From: Gigantopelta aegis
Taxonomy: Eukaryota > Mollusca > Gastropoda > Neomphalida > Peltospiridae
Assembly: GCF_016097555.1 (NCBI RefSeq)
Contig: NC_054702.1
Coordinates: forward strand, 110,337,014 to 110,401,013
Length of the DNA stretch: 64,000 nucleotides
Reading direction: 5' to 3'
In this document: positions 1 to 12,430 of the stretch, piece by piece
Layout of the letters: every line of letters begins with the position of its first letter
Numbering within the stretch: the first letter of the stretch is position 1
The notes under the pieces: model-generated
Told to the model about the DNA's origin: nothing
The model's database searches: none
The model's input: only the letters and a program-made list of their open reading frames with translations
Translations under genes and position numbers: made by a program

Positions 1-758
1 AATAAAAGCAAAACAGTTAAAGTAGGAAAATTTAACACAAAATATTAAAATACCGTATCAATAAATATATAAATTCATTATCAATAATAAACTAAGAGTT
101 AATGAGTCTGGTAATCACTAAACAAAACTGACCGAATACGCAAAATAAATGAACTTGCTGCCAATGTCAACAAATGGCGAACATTCAACTGATCGTTTAA
201 TGATGTTACGCTTTAAAATATTGACCAGCCATCTGTATCATGGCGGACATTGTTGGGGGGGGGGGGTATTTGCGCGTTACTATAGGTTCCATTAGACCAA
301 ATCAATTCCTATTGCCGATAATGTTAACGTTTACTAATAAAACTGATATAAGCCGCGTTTCAACACACCCAGGAAGTACAACAATAGAAAGTGTGGCACC
401 TCACATCTAATCTAGCTGCAAGAAAATGGGGGGTCACGTATCATTTAAGAGATTTAATTTATGTTTTTAATAGCAACCGTCATTTTTGCTGAAAATTGCA
501 GTTCCATTTTTGGGGGTACCCCGCATTAGTTTCAACCTCTGGTATATACTGCATAACAACTGTATAACAAATAAAAGTGTATTTATTTATTCTCAATGGA
601 TAATAGTATTTGCACAAATAATCAATGTCACATATTACTACCAATCACACCCACAGCTGCTTTTACTCCGTAAATGTCGAACCTTGACACGGTACTCTCT
701 TCTTTGGTACTATGCAACCTGTAACTCTCGCCGTTAATCTCGATCCTATGGTGGCTGA
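1..758. other. AT-rich sequence, no gene recognised
   Basis: I see no exon, RNA gene or recognisable transposon protein here. A run of 12 G lies at 255-266. A small open frame near 486-737 has no recognisable protein pattern. Confidence 0.5.
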
Positions 759-779
759 TTTCCGCCAAACAAACTTACG

Positions 780-960
780 TTTTAGTACGGCGTTATAACG
801 CCATATACAGCATTATAATGCCCTATACAGCGTTATAACGCCTTATTTTACGGCATTACAACGCTCTAATTTAGGGCTTTGTAATGCCGTAAAATAAGGC
901 GTTATAACGCTGTATAGGGCATTATAATGCTGTATATGGCGTTATAACGCAGTACTAAAA
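780..960. repeat. 181-bp hairpin of palindromic units
   Basis: The two arms (about 85 nt each, centre near 871) match with only a few mismatches. Both ends read TTTTAGTAC inward. Each arm contains several words that are themselves palindromes, so structure exists at two scales. Confidence 0.85.
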
Positions 961-1860
961 AGTTGCAATCTTATATTATGTTTACCCACACCTTTCTACC
1001 ACAAACAAATACTTTTAGTACGGCGTTTTAATGCCGTAATAGGGCATTATAACGCCGTATTACAGCGTTATAATGCCCTCTTACGGCGTTATAATGCACT
1101 ATTACTGCATTATAACGCCCTATTTTACGGCATATTAACGCCATAATTTACGGCGTTAATTCGCTATAATAGTGTAAGGGCATATGTCGTTAAAATAGGT
1201 CCCGTGGGAATTTCATGTTAATTTTTGGAACCAATGATATTAATCATTATTGTATATAGATTCAGAAAAAAATATGGTGCCATTTTTTCTAACGAATATC
1301 AAGGTCATTCTGAGGTCACTAAAGGTCATCACTATAAATCTGTTCACGGCGCTAATTGAAATAATGTGTCACCGTATACTGTCTTTAAAATACTGGCATG
1401 TAGTATGTTAAAAGAAAGGAAACCACTACATTAAAACATCAGTAAATATTTGTTTTATTGTTGTTAGGGGCGGATATAGAAATTTGAAAAGGGGGGGGGG
1501 GGGGTGGGGGTGAAATATTCTAACTACTAGATGTTATATCATATTTGGTCAAGTTAACCACAAATTTGCAGTTTCTGTTTTAAAAAATGGTACATGTATT
1601 TAGTGTCTGTCAAAAAGGGTCTGTTCAGTGTAACTCAGACGTAGTGGTTCACATACATTTCTGATAGTGTGTACAATGTGGGCATCGACTAGGCATAGAT
1701 AGATATAGATAGATATAGATGTGTGCAATCTTTCCACTGTAAAATAGGTAGTAGGGCATTCTCAGACTACTAACTGGAGACCATCCATAAAGTAATTATT
1801 TTTCAAAATCAAGTATTGTTTTATCACCCCTCCTCAGGTACATGCTTTGTACATTTGATC

Positions 1861-1863
<3 letters not shown>

Positions 1864-1905
<42 letters not shown>
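1864..1905. repeat. (AC)n microsatellite
   Basis: About 21 uninterrupted AC units inside the centre of the foldback element. Confidence 0.95.
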
Positions 1906-1908
<3 letters not shown>

Positions 1909-2606
1909 GAGGGCAACGTTGATCTTTCACGCTGAAAAGTACATCGGATACAATTAGGAGCATTGATCGCATCCATCTTACACCAATAAAATAATGTATT
2001 TTGGCGTATGTACCCCTTCCCCTTGTAATGCCAAAATCCCTTCCCAAATGGGCAAATGTACGTTAATGATGGCCCTTTGCTGCATTTAAAAAAATAGTCA
2101 CTAACAATAGTCTTTTAACATACTACATGCCAGTATTTTAAAGACAGTATACGGTGACACATTATTTTAATTAGCGCCTTGAACAGATTTATAGTGGTGA
2201 CCTTTAGTGACCTCAAAATGACCTTGATATTCGTTAGAAAAAATGGCACCATATTTTTTTCTGAATCTGTATACAATAATGATTATTAATATGATTGGTT
2301 CCAAAAATTAACATGAAATTCCCACGGGACCTATTTTAGCTGCATTTGCCCCTACACTATTATAGTAAATTAACGCCGTAAATTATGGCGTTAATATGCC
2401 GTAAAATAGGGCGTTATAATGCAGTAATAGTGCGTTATAACGCCGTAAGAGGGCATTATAACGCTGTAATACGGCGTTATAATGCCCTATTACTGCATTA
2501 AAAGGCCATACTAAAAGTAGTGATTTATTTGTTTGGCGGAAAAAGAATGTGCATGGAGGCAGAGGTTTTAAATGGTCTGCGATTTACAAGGCTAAACAAG
2601 TGCTTT

Positions 2607-5167
2607 ATATGATTTCAGGTGGCAAACCTTTTATAGCACGCCGGGTCCATTTTTCGAAGGAAAAAAAAAACGTTTTGCCCCATGGGTAATAATACAAGTT
2701 ATTTATTTCTTAGCCGATTGTTTTCTAAATTGCACACAAAAATAATGGGGTGGGGTTTTTTGTTGTTGGTTTGTTTGTTTGTTTGTTTTGTTTTGTTTTT
2801 TTTGTTTTTTGGGGGGGGGATGGGTTGGTTTTTGTTTGTTTTTTGGGTGTGTTTTTTTAAAAATAAAATATTAACCAATCACAATACAGAACATACTCGC
2901 CATCAGTTTACAATTTATAACAAATTAATTATAGATTTTGTACCAGAATAAAGAAAACTTGTTTTTGAAAATTATGGATGTGATTAAATTACAAAGTTAT
3001 AGCAATTAATATTCAGAACAGTGCGTAAAGTTGTTTACATCGTTTCTATACATGTACATGCATATATACGAAAATAAAGGCTTTTAGAGAAAAAAATAGC
3101 TGAGATAATAATTTGAATAATAAACGAGTTATCAGTTATTATTGATCAATTTTATGTCCCTTGTGAAATAATTTCCATTTAGCACTCGCTAAAGTTCGTG
3201 ACAACTGAACATTATTTCACGAGGGACATAAAATTGATAATAAATGGTAACTCGTTTATTATCCTCTGTTTATCCCATGTTGGCTATCAAATAGCCAATG
3301 ATTAATTTAATCAAAGTTTTAGTGCAGTCGTGAAACAAAAGAAAGTTTAGGTCTAAGCTTTAGTTACGGATATATAGTGAAATGTGAAGAAAAAAGTCCA
3401 CGTTAAAGATATCATCAATTTTAATGACAAAAATGTCTTGTACTTGAATAATGTGTCAGTGTCAAAACACAAAGACGCAAGACGAGTAGCTAGTGACATC
3501 AAATGATGAACAAGTTACTTCCCTTGATAACCGTTCAGCCAGCAGTTTGTTTGCGAATGCTTTCATAGACTGGTGTTTACGATGCACATAAAACCGAATA
3601 ATAATTTCGTAAACCAGTCAAAATACTTTGAAAACGTTTAGCGAAAAACGGCTGGCTGAACGTAGGAAAGTTACTGTAATTCTTGCACTGACTCGGTGTG
3701 AATTTTCGTTGAATGTGAATTCTGAGAATGTCTGGGTCATTATGTCGTCATTTGGCCAAAAAGGCAGTTCCATTGATTACAGGGAAAAGGTAATGGTAGT
3801 TGTGATGTATTGTGCACTTTGAAAATACATTTTGCTTCATCCCTTTAACCTTTTACAGTTGACTTGGCTTTCAACTTTCAAGGGCACTTATATACAGTTT
3901 AGTCTTGTAAGTCACAGACCATAGTGACACTGACAGTCCTTCCCTGCCTCCATGAACAATGTTTTTTGCTAATAATTTAAGTTTTATTTGACACAACAAG
4001 AAAAGTAAAAGTGTTTTGGAATTTAAAAATATATATATATCGTCAACGTCCCTAACTGCGTTATGACTCAAATTCCGTTCACTTTGTTTTCTCGTGCACG
4101 GTTCGCGCAATCAACATCCGATTTGTTGTCATCGGCATGTCGTTCATTTATGAGGTTTTTCTTCACAGTTCAGGAACATTTTTATAAACAATAAAGTTGA
4201 GAAAAGTAAGTATCTAAATACAAAACTTTATAAACCCCTAAAACCATTAATTTTACTAAGTCGTTTTTATTTATTCCTTAAAATTACCGATATCGGATCC
4301 ACATGACATGGTGCGTGTCACATGACCTCATACCAGATCAACAAGGCCAAAGAATTTAATTTTTACGATTTTTAAGACCCCAGTTGTTAGAATTTGTTTT
4401 CAATTATTATATTCGATTTGCAAAAGGTATGCTACATTTTTGTGCCTCTATTGTAGTAATAGTATTCATAATCCATTCATAACAGTTATAAATAATTTTG
4501 AGTATATAAATTTTGTTAATTTAAAATCAATTAATTAAAAAAAATTTATTTCACAAACTATGCGCAGGTATGGACGTAATGCCTATCAGTATTGACATCA
4601 AGTGTGAGCGGTGTGTGTTTATAAAACACGGACCAGACCAGAACGCTTGACAAATTGAATTAAATTAAGTGTTTGGCAACTGTGCATAATTAAGAAACAT
4701 ATTATTTTTTTATGTAGTTGTCTTAAAAATGGAAAATGATGAACTGCACATACACATTACGATACTTTTTGCAAACGCATGCGCCTGAACGCAGTTAGAA
4801 ACGTTGCATTTTTTCCTGTTTACTGTAGGGTGTTTCACTTTTGTTTACTAGAATGGATTTGTTTTACATCCAAATTGTTGATTTTTTACGTTAAATGATT
4901 ACAATCTATTTTGTTTCACGTATAATAATACTTCCGTAAATATCGTATTCGTGTTTTTGTTGTTAGGTGAACGCAGTTTGGGACGTCGATGGTATATATT
5001 TCTTTTAAAAAAAACCCCAAAACCCCCAGTATTTTTGTGTGCAATTTAGAAAACAATCGGCTAAAAAATAAATAAATTTTATCATACCCAAGGGGCAAAA
5101 CCCTCTTTTTCTTTTTGAAAAATAGACCTGGCCTATTGTAAAAGGTTTGCCACCTAAAATCATATCT
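2607..5167. repeat. Inverted-repeat pair bounding a 2.5-kb segment
   Basis: Sequence from about 2607-2760 (ATGATTTCAGGTGGCAAACC onward, including AGCCGATTGTTTTCTAAATTG) reappears in reverse complement at about 5010-5167. The spacing and orientation suggest a large non-autonomous foldback or TIR element. The right arm stops a few bases before the Tc1-type transposon at 5171. The interior has no recognised gene; it contains a short hairpin (3114-3265) and G- and T-rich runs near 2750-2860. No target duplication was identified. Confidence 0.6.
3114..3265. mobile_element. Short foldback MITE-like hairpin
   Basis: An arm beginning near 3114 (AATAATAAACGAGTTA, then ATTTTATGTCCCTTGTGA) is repeated in inverse orientation up to about 3265. 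The arms are about 57 bp and the loop about 30 bp. No coding sequence. Confidence 0.65.
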
Positions 5168-5170
5168 ATA

Positions 5171-6728
5171 CTAAAACGCAAAAGAAACGCAGGTTCTCAT
5201 TAAATTGGATATAAAATATTAAAAAAACAAAACGAAATGAAGATTTCAACATTTATTTTGGAGCTACACCAATTCGGCACACATTGGTGTTGGAAATTTT
5301 TGATTGAATTCCTTTTTGGCTATTGTTTCATGTCATAAAGTAGGGTGGGGGTCCATGTTAAAAATGTGAAAGAGACGACCTGTAGCATTGTCAAAGTCAG
5401 TATCGCGTGTGACCACCCTGGGCATTCAAACAGGCAGTGCAACGTCTCCTCATTGAGTTGACAAGCCGTTGAAAGAATGCCTGAGGGAGTGAGTTCCATT
5501 CATGGACCAATGCTGCCTCCAGCGCCTGCATATTCTGAGGTTGTCCGCGAGCCTGAAGGCGACGTCCGATTTCATCCCAGACGTGTTCGATAGGCGCCAT
5601 GTCCGGTGATAAGACTGGCCACGGCAACGTTGGGATGTTGTGCTGAGCCAGCAACGCCTGTGTTGCCCTGGCAGTGTGCGGCCTGGCATTGTCTTGCTGC
5701 AGCAAGCGCACACGTGGGTGAGCGGCAAAGAAGGGAACGACGTGATTGTTGATGACGTCATTTTGGTACACAGCGGCATTAACGCGTTGTCTGAAACACA
5801 TGAAGTTGTGTTCTGTGGTTGAATGAGAACCCACCCCACACCATCACACTACCCCCGCCCCATCGGTCGGCCTGCAGAACGCAGCAGTCGGAGTAACGTT
5901 CATGTCGACGTCGCCATACTCGGATTCGGCCATCAGCGTTGGAAAGATTGTAACGGCTCTCATCAGTAAACAGAACTTGTTGCCACTGGCCACGTCGCCA
6001 TCTTTGATGTTGTTGCGCCCACTGTTGACGTTGTTGGCGGTGCCGAGGGGTCAATATTGGTCCCACATAAGGACGGCGGTTACGGAGTCCTGCTGCCCTC
6101 AGACGGCGTCGGACGGTATCGGCGGACACTGGACCACGTGGACCACGCACCTGGTGAGCGGTGTTAGCTGCTGGCAGCATCCGATTCCTAAGGTGGGTCA
6201 CCCGGATGTACCGGTCTAGGGCTGCGGTTGTCACCCTCGGGCGGCCGGTGCGTGGTCGATCGTTCACAGATCCAGTGATTTGGTGACGTTGAGAAAGGCG
6301 TGCGATTGTCGAAACATGACATCCCAATTGTCTGGCTACAGCAGTACGGGTCTGTCCGGCTTGCAACATCCCGATGGCCATCCCTCGCTGGAGTTGCGTC
6401 AGTCGCGGCATTTTTAAAATGTGATTCTGTTGTCTGTCACTACTCAAATTGAATTTATGCGATTAAATCCAGGTGTGTAGGCTTTATAAGCATTTCAATG
6501 AGTGTGTTTGCACTGGATTCATGATACGGATGATCCAGCAGGTGCAAACAACGTGTTTTGAGAATTCGTGACGTCACACAGGTAATGAAATTGACACGCA
6601 GGTGGGACTGCGGTGTGGGTGTGTGCCATGTCCTTTAACACAGTTGAGGTTCAATTCCACCAAAGATACTGCTTTACAAAGTGCAATTCTTTCGCATTTT
6701 CAGGACCTGCGTTTCTTTTGCGTTTTAG
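5171..6728 (-). mobile_element. Tc1/mariner-type DNA transposon, degenerate
   Basis: Perfect terminal inverted repeats of about 24 bp begin CTAAAACGCAAAAGAAACGC at 5171 and end in the reverse complement at 6728. Each side is flanked by TA, the Tc1/mariner target duplication. Length is 1558 bp. A single transposase gene fills the - strand. It is broken by one frameshift, so this copy is not expected to make active transposase. Confidence 0.93.
5397..6411 (-). pseudogene. Tc1-type transposase (DD34E), one frameshift
   Basis: The likely start is the Met at 6411 (MPRLTQLQRGMAIGM), which fits the usual helix-turn-helix N-terminus; an upstream in-frame Met at 6447 is less likely. The first ~200 residues hold the DNA-binding region (TRTAVARQLGCHVSTIARL), the GRPR linker (RTGRPRVTT) and the first catalytic Asp in LFTDESRYNL. 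Near 5795, just after LHVF, the frame shifts. The second part (to the stop near 5397) carries the second Asp in LLQQDNARPHTA and the catalytic Glu in MAPIEHVWDEIG. I count 34 residues between them, the Tc1 signature. Total length fits a ~340-aa Tc1 transposase. One missing base explains the break, and all three catalytic residues remain. Confidence 0.93.
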
Positions 6729-6813
6729 TATATATATATCTAAGGTTGACGACAGTCACTTTTCGCACCCTTGTTTTGGATTCGTACACAATAATAGTCT
6801 TATTCAACTTACT

Positions 6814-6931
6814 GTGCTAGCACAACAAATATGCTATTCAACCTGAGTCATACCTACACACTGCAGAATTCTCTCCCTTGCCGGATATGCGCAATGCTAT
6901 CCTTGCACGGGCTACCTGTAACTTCATTCTC
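6814..6931 (+). repeat. DIRS-A left inverted terminal repeat
   Basis: These 118 bp, beginning with the palindrome GTGCTAGCAC, recur in reverse complement at 12877-12994. The 18-19 bp outside it (from 6795) are complementary to the first part of the internal region. Confidence 0.93.
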
Positions 6932-7062
6932 AATTCTGCAGTCCACCTGTTAACACCTGTTAAGCTTTGGCAAAAAGTTTTCTTTACTTGTAATTTTGTG
7001 TTTGTTTTTTTGGTTGAACTTGACATACGGTTGGTAGTTGGGAATTCTGTGTTGAATTTACC

Positions 7063-9400
7063 ATGTCCGACGCGAGTTCGTTGACAGCTAGCGCACGGAA
7101 AGTTTGTGCGCGAGATGGTTGTCCATTTCTTTTACGACGTAAAGACACACACGTGTTGTGTCCGGACTGTCGGTCTTGTTCTCAAGACCGTCAGTGTGAG
7201 ATCTGCGCCACGTGGTCTCCTGACCAGTGGGGTCGGTTCGGTTCGCAGACTCAGGTTTCGGGTACCAGCAAAATCTTGTCGTCTGCTTCGGCAGTAGTCG
7301 GCAAGTCGGACTTAGTGGGTAGGTCCCATAAGTCTGTAGACACTTCGAAAAGTGTCCGGAAAGGGGGGAAACACAAGGGTGTTTCTTCTTCGGTCCGTGT
7401 TACGAGTACAGTTACAGATACTTCGGGAGCGCCCCCCCGGGCTCCTATTGTGACCGTGGTACGTGAGCCGTCTTCGTTAGTGACGGCGCCTTCCTCTGTT
7501 TGTGTGGCTTCGTCGCGGGCGTCGCCATCGTCGTTACGGTTACCTTTACAAACAGAAGGGGGGCAGGGTGGAGTCGTCGCGGCACCGGTTTTGACGACTT
7601 CATCGGTTACCGAGCACATGCACTCCGTTGTGCATAGGTCCACTGCTTCGTCCGCAGAGCAGGTGGCCCCGACTTTGCCTTCGATTGCTGACAGTCGCTT
7701 CGGCACCTCAGCATTCTCAAGGCCCGAGGAGAGTTCTGCCAGTTTGCTTCGAACTGAGCCAGTTGTTCCGATGCCGGGATCCGTCTCTGATGGCATCCCG
7801 ACCGATGTTTACCGTTGGGTGGAGGACTCATCCCGTTTGGGTCCTCCGTTTGCATATGTTTACCCCAAGGGTCCGGTGACTTCGGTAGCAACGGACATCT
7901 CCTCACAGTTTGCACCGTCTTTGGTCCCTACCTCTTCGACTTTACTCGATAGAGGACGAGGTTCGCGCAGATACCCCTCGGTTGGGGGTACTCTGTGGCC
8001 GCAAACTCCGACCGTTCCGCACTTGGCGCAGGAACGACCGTTAGGTTTTCAGGAAACGTTGTTTCGGAGTTTTGTGGAATTTTTGAACGCTTCGCCTCAG
8101 TTGGGATCATTGCTTTCGCAGACGGGACCGACGGGTGCGGCTCCCATTCCCCCCCCCCCCCCCCCCTGGTTTTCCGCCAAAACCAGCAGAAACTGCGTCT
8201 CGACAGCAGTTTGACGATGCAGTTAGGGATTGTCGTTCGGTTCCTATTGTTTCCGTCTCGGGAGACGCTGCCCCAGGGGCGTCTCGATTAGGGGGAGGAG
8301 TCCATATCGATCTTCGGGATCCAGTGGACAGTGACCTGGCTTCAGAGGAAGCGTCGGTTGGACCGGATTCTGTCGCTGACCCAGCTCTCTCTCACTTCGG
8401 TTCGGAGGTAGAGGAGGAGTGCGATTATCCGGCGGTTCTGGCTTTTGTCAGGGACCAGGTCCGACAGGTATGCGGGGACGCTATACCTCAGGTTGAGGCC
8501 CAGCCTACATTCAAGGGTGTCTCCTTCGGGAACCGTTCTTTGAATTTGGTCACTCCTCGTGAGGAGTCGGGTTTACCACTTGCACAGGAGGCGCACAGTT
8601 CACTTTGTGACATTGATGTGTTGATCACTGGCAGTGATCGTATCCTGGGAGTGGGTGTTGATGAGTACCCAACGGCACTGCCTACGGGGAAAATCCTAAC
8701 GGGAGCGCGCATTTTTCGTGCCGACTCCTATGAGACGTTGGGGGCGGATTTTCTCGAACATCCGGCGGTCGTTCCCGCTAGTGTCCGAGCCGCTTGTTCC
8801 CCATCGCCGCATGTGTCATTGCCAATCGCGGATCTGGAATCGTTCGAACGGCTGGCTAAGTCGATGTTCCAGGTTAATAACCATTTAGGTACGTTCCTAT
8901 TTGGCTTGGATAAGGCTGTCGAGAGCCTTCCCGCGATGGCGAAAGGCTGTTTGGAGGCTGCGTCAAAAGCCTCTAAGCATATCGCTCAGTTATCTGGCCG
9001 ATTGTTTGCGAACAGTCTTTTGTTACGGCGTGACCATTACCTGGCGGGTTTGAGTGCGTCAAACGTTGCGAAGACGTTTTTTCGTACACGTTCGGTACGG
9101 GAAAATTTACTTTTCGGTCCCGATTTTAATATTGTCCTAGACAAGGATTTGTCGCGACCAGTCCCGAACACTCGACCCTCAACCTCTGGTAAACGTCGGT
9201 CCACGTTTTCGGGGTTCAAGCCTCCTCCTGTAAAAAAGGCTGCTTTTTTACAGTCGGATCAGATCCCTAGGGTTCCTGACACTAGGAGGCAACCAGGTAA
9301 CAACCCGTCTTCCGCTAAGCGAGGACGCAAACGTCGTACTGCGTTCCGTTCTCAGTCCACCAAAGGCGTTGCGCCTACGGGTGGTAAGCGGTTGGGGTGA
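7063..9400 (+). pseudogene. DIRS-A ORF1 (gag-like), frame shifted at a C-run
   Basis: The ATG at 7063 opens a frame starting MSDASSLTASARK. Residues ~13-52 hold a Cys/His cluster (CARDGCPF, THVLCPDC, CEICATW) of the type found at the N-terminus of DIRS gag-like proteins, probably metal-binding. A Ser/Thr/Val-rich middle follows. At a run of about 16-17 C (8150-8166, a polyproline stretch) the frame moves by one, and the protein continues (PKPAETASRQQFDDAV...) to a basic tail (AKRGRKRRTAFRSQ) and a TGA at 9398-9400. The function (nucleic-acid packaging) is inferred from position and family. The C-run length may be a sequencing or slippage artefact. Start chosen because the same ATG context is in copy B. 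Confidence 0.85.
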
Positions 9401-12400
9401 GGGTACGTGAACGATCGGCAGTTGCTTTCGGAGGTACCGTTAGCAACCATACCCGTGGGGGGCAGGCTCCGCCATTTCCTTCGAAATTGGTGCAAGCTGC
9501 CTGGTCTCGACCCCTGGGTTCTGTCGGTCGTTCGACACGGTTACAAAATACCCTTTTCTTCGAGCCCCCCTCTTACTTCCACTCCGAGAATGCCGCCGTT
9601 ACCGTCCGCGGATCGGCGCGTTTTAGTGGAGAGTATGATTGCCGAGTTTCTCGACAAAGGGGCCATCCAGAGAGTCAGTCTGGACACTCCGGGATTTTAT
9701 TCTCATCTTTTCTTCGCCCGGAAGAAAAATGGGGAATGGAGACCAATCCTAAATTTGAAGCCACTGAACGTCTACGTCGATGTTCCTTCCATGAAAATGG
9801 AAACGGTTCATTCGGTCCGGAACCTGCTTCAAATTGGGGAGTGGGCTGTGTCGATCGATCTGAAAGACGCATACCTCCATGTCCCGGTGCACAAGGCGTT
9901 TTGGAAGTTTCTGCGCTTCCTGTTCGACGGGAAAGCGTACGAGTTTCGTGTGCTCCCGTTCGGTTTGGCGACGAGTCCCCATGCTTTTACACGTGTGGTA
10001 AAAGCGGTGGTAGGTCATGTTCATTTGTTAGGGGTTCGAATGCATACCTATCTGGACGATTGGTTGATCCCAGCTTCGTCGCAACAGGAGTGTCAGACCA
10101 ATGTCGGGTTGGTTTTGGACACGATCCTCCAATTGGGTTTTATTCCCAATTGGGTGAAATCGGAGTTAACGCCGGCTCAGATTTTCACATATCTCGGAGT
10201 GGTCTTCGATCTTGTGGTAGCGTCGGTTCGTCCCACCGATGCGCGTATCCACAATTTCCAAACGTCGGCGCGACGTTTGATGGGGGAGCAAAGTACTACG
10301 GTACGATCTCTCCACGTGGTGTTGGGCCACCTCGAATCTCTGGCCTCATTGATCGTGCGGTTCAGACGATTCAAACGACCACTCCAGTGGCATTTGTCCC
10401 CACGGTGGGACGGTCACAATTGGGACACGATAGTGCCTCTGGGCCCATGGTTCACTCATCCGATACAGGAGTGCCTGTCGGACAAGTGCATGTCCCTATC
10501 GGTTCCGTTGCACCCCCCTGCTCCAGATCTGATCCTGTTCACGGATGCGTCGCTGCACGGGTACGGGGCGCATCTGTTGGATCAACACATTTCAGGGGTA
10601 TGGAATCTCTCCGAGAGGAAGCTTCATATCAACTGTTTGGAGATGGAGGCAGTGCATCGTGCCTGTCTTCATTTCCGGTGTGTTCTTCGACACCGTCGAA
10701 TTCTGTTGAGATGCGACAATACGTCGGTAGTGGCATATCTCAATCGTTGGGGTGGAACCAAATCGGAGACTTTGGGTCGCAAAGCTCTTGCGATTTTGGA
10801 ATTCTGCGACCAACTAGGGACCACTCTGTGGGCGAAACACATTCCTTCATCGGTGAATGTGTTAGCAGATGCCCTCAGTCGACATACCCCTGTTCAGACG
10901 GAGTGGATGTTGAACAAAGGGGTGGTCGCAGCGGTTCTTCGGGTGTGGGGCAGTCCACAGGTGGACATGTTTGCCACACGGTTGAACAACCAATTGCCGG
11001 TGTTCGTGTCCCCGGTACCGGACACATTGGCGTTGGAGTACGACGCGTTAAGTATGGATTGGACGGGACTGGATTTTTATGCCTTCCCTCCTCCTGTCTT
11101 ACTCGGCAAGGTGTTGACCAAAGTGGTCCAGGAACCTTGTCACGTGACGTTGATAGCTCCTCTGTGGGTGGCGCAGCCCTGGTTTCCACAGCTCCTGTCA
11201 CTGTTAGTGGCAGTCCCGTTCCGATTACCAGTGTTGTCCGATCTACTCAGCCAGCGACTGAGTCAGACGGTGTGGCATCCGAAGCCGGAGGTCTTCCGGT
11301 TTCACGCGTGGAGGTTATCAGGGCTTCCTTGCGACGCAGAGGTTTTTCGACAAGAATTGCGCATCTCGTCTCTTCAGCAAAGCGCAAATCTACCGAGTCG
11401 GTTTATCAGTGTCACTGGCGTATGTGGGTTCGTTGGGCGAACGCACGGGATTTCGATCCCTTATCGCCTACTGTCAACGATTTAGCGGAGTACTTTCTGG
11501 CGTTGGTCCAAGAAAGGAAACAAAGTCACGACAGTGAAAAGTCACAGAGCTGCGATTTTCACTACTCTTAAACAGTGTGGATGTCGTGACTTTTCTACCA
11601 ACTTGGTGTTGCATGATTTACTTAAATCATTACAATCCACGGTTGAACGACCTTCCATTATTCCGAAATGGAATGTCTTTCTGGTGTTACATGCTCTTAA
11701 GGGTGCGCCTTATGAGCCGTTGAGGTTTGCTAGTCTTCGTGCCTTGACGTGGAAGACTCTGTTTCTGGTTTCACTGGCAGCTTGTCGTCGGATCAGTGAG
11801 ATACATGCTTTTTTGCATGACTTGGTTGATTACAATTCGGACGGGTCTGTCACTTTACGTACCGACCCTATCTTTGTTGCTAAAAACCAGTCTCCAGGGG
11901 AAGAGTTTCCACCTACTGTCATTCACAGTTTATCTCGTACACTGTCATCTGATAACTCGGATAGACTTCTTTGCCCGGTGAGAGCATTGAAGTATTATTT
12001 GCAGCGTACGAAAAACCGGCGGCAGGGTAAAAAGAGATTGTTTATTTCTTATACCATTAGGCCGGGTGATGTCACAAAAAATGCTTTGTCTCGATGGATA
12101 GCAGCTACCATCAAGCTAGCATATGAGATGGCGGGTGATCATGTGTTACGGAATTTCTCTGTTAAACCACATGAGATCCGAGCCATTTCTGCTTCCCTGA
12201 ATTTTCATGACTCTTTAGATATTATAAAGGTCATGAATGCAGGGGTTTGGAAAGGACGGCACACTTTTGACCGTTTCTATTTCCGGGATATGGCGGTTGG
12301 TCCTGACGGTACGCGTAGGATCCAGACAGTCATTGCGGCTCAACACGTCGTGTCTGTGCGCAGGGCAACGGAAAGGGGTCGACCTCTTTTCCGTCCGACT

Positions 12401-12430
12401 GCCATCGTTTCACACTTCGGACATGTTTAA
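9401..12430 (+). pseudogene. DIRS-A pol: RT, RNase H, methyltransferase-like segment, tyrosine recombinase
   Basis: Open in the same frame as the end of ORF1, directly after its TGA; the first ATG is well inside the frame. RT motifs are LKDAYLHVPV (motif A Asp), PFGLATSPHAF (B) and YLDDWL (C, 10049-10060). RNase H shows FTDASLHGYGAHL, NCLEMEAVH, LRCDNTSVVAYL and NVLADALSR, giving the acidic residues. Next comes a segment like the DIRS Dam-type methyltransferase domain (GSPQVDMFATRL ... DFYAFPP), whose usual NPPY-like box is altered. At 11343 a run of five T (six in copy B) shifts the frame, and a two-base loss near 11530 shifts it back. The tyrosine recombinase then runs to 12430, with the catalytic Arg in ACRRISEIHA, KPHEIRAIS, and GRHTFDRFYFRDM. 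Copy B reads through the first junction, so the ancestral pol was one polyprotein. Confidence 0.92.

Larger units (their letters stand above)
759..2543. mobile_element. Composite foldback element with palindromic GGCGTTATAACGCC-type units
   Basis: The outer ends carry the inverted motif TTTCCGCCAAACAAA (759-773, and its complement ending near 2543). Inside are two foldback units, both starting with TTTTAGTA. The first is a 181-bp near-perfect hairpin at 780-960. The second has ~400-bp arms at 1013-1412 and 2113-2516. The arm ends are built from short self-complementary words (GGCGTTATAACGCC, GGGCATTATAATGCCC) separated by TATACA, TATTAC or TATTTTAC. The centre (about 1413-2112) has a G-run near 1491, GATA-like repeats near 1697 and an AC microsatellite. 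No transposase frame was found, so if mobile it is non-autonomous. No clear target duplication was found, and whether this is one element or two adjacent relatives is inference. Confidence 0.7.

Noticed and set aside
3628..3822. 64-aa open frame
   Set aside because: Begins at TTG, not ATG, has no recognised motif and lies inside a TIR-bounded segment.
9397..11571. 724-aa open frame overlapping DIRS-A pol
   Set aside because: It is a Gly/Ser-rich shadow of the RT frame; only its last ~75 residues (after 11347) are the real continuation of the recombinase after a frameshift.
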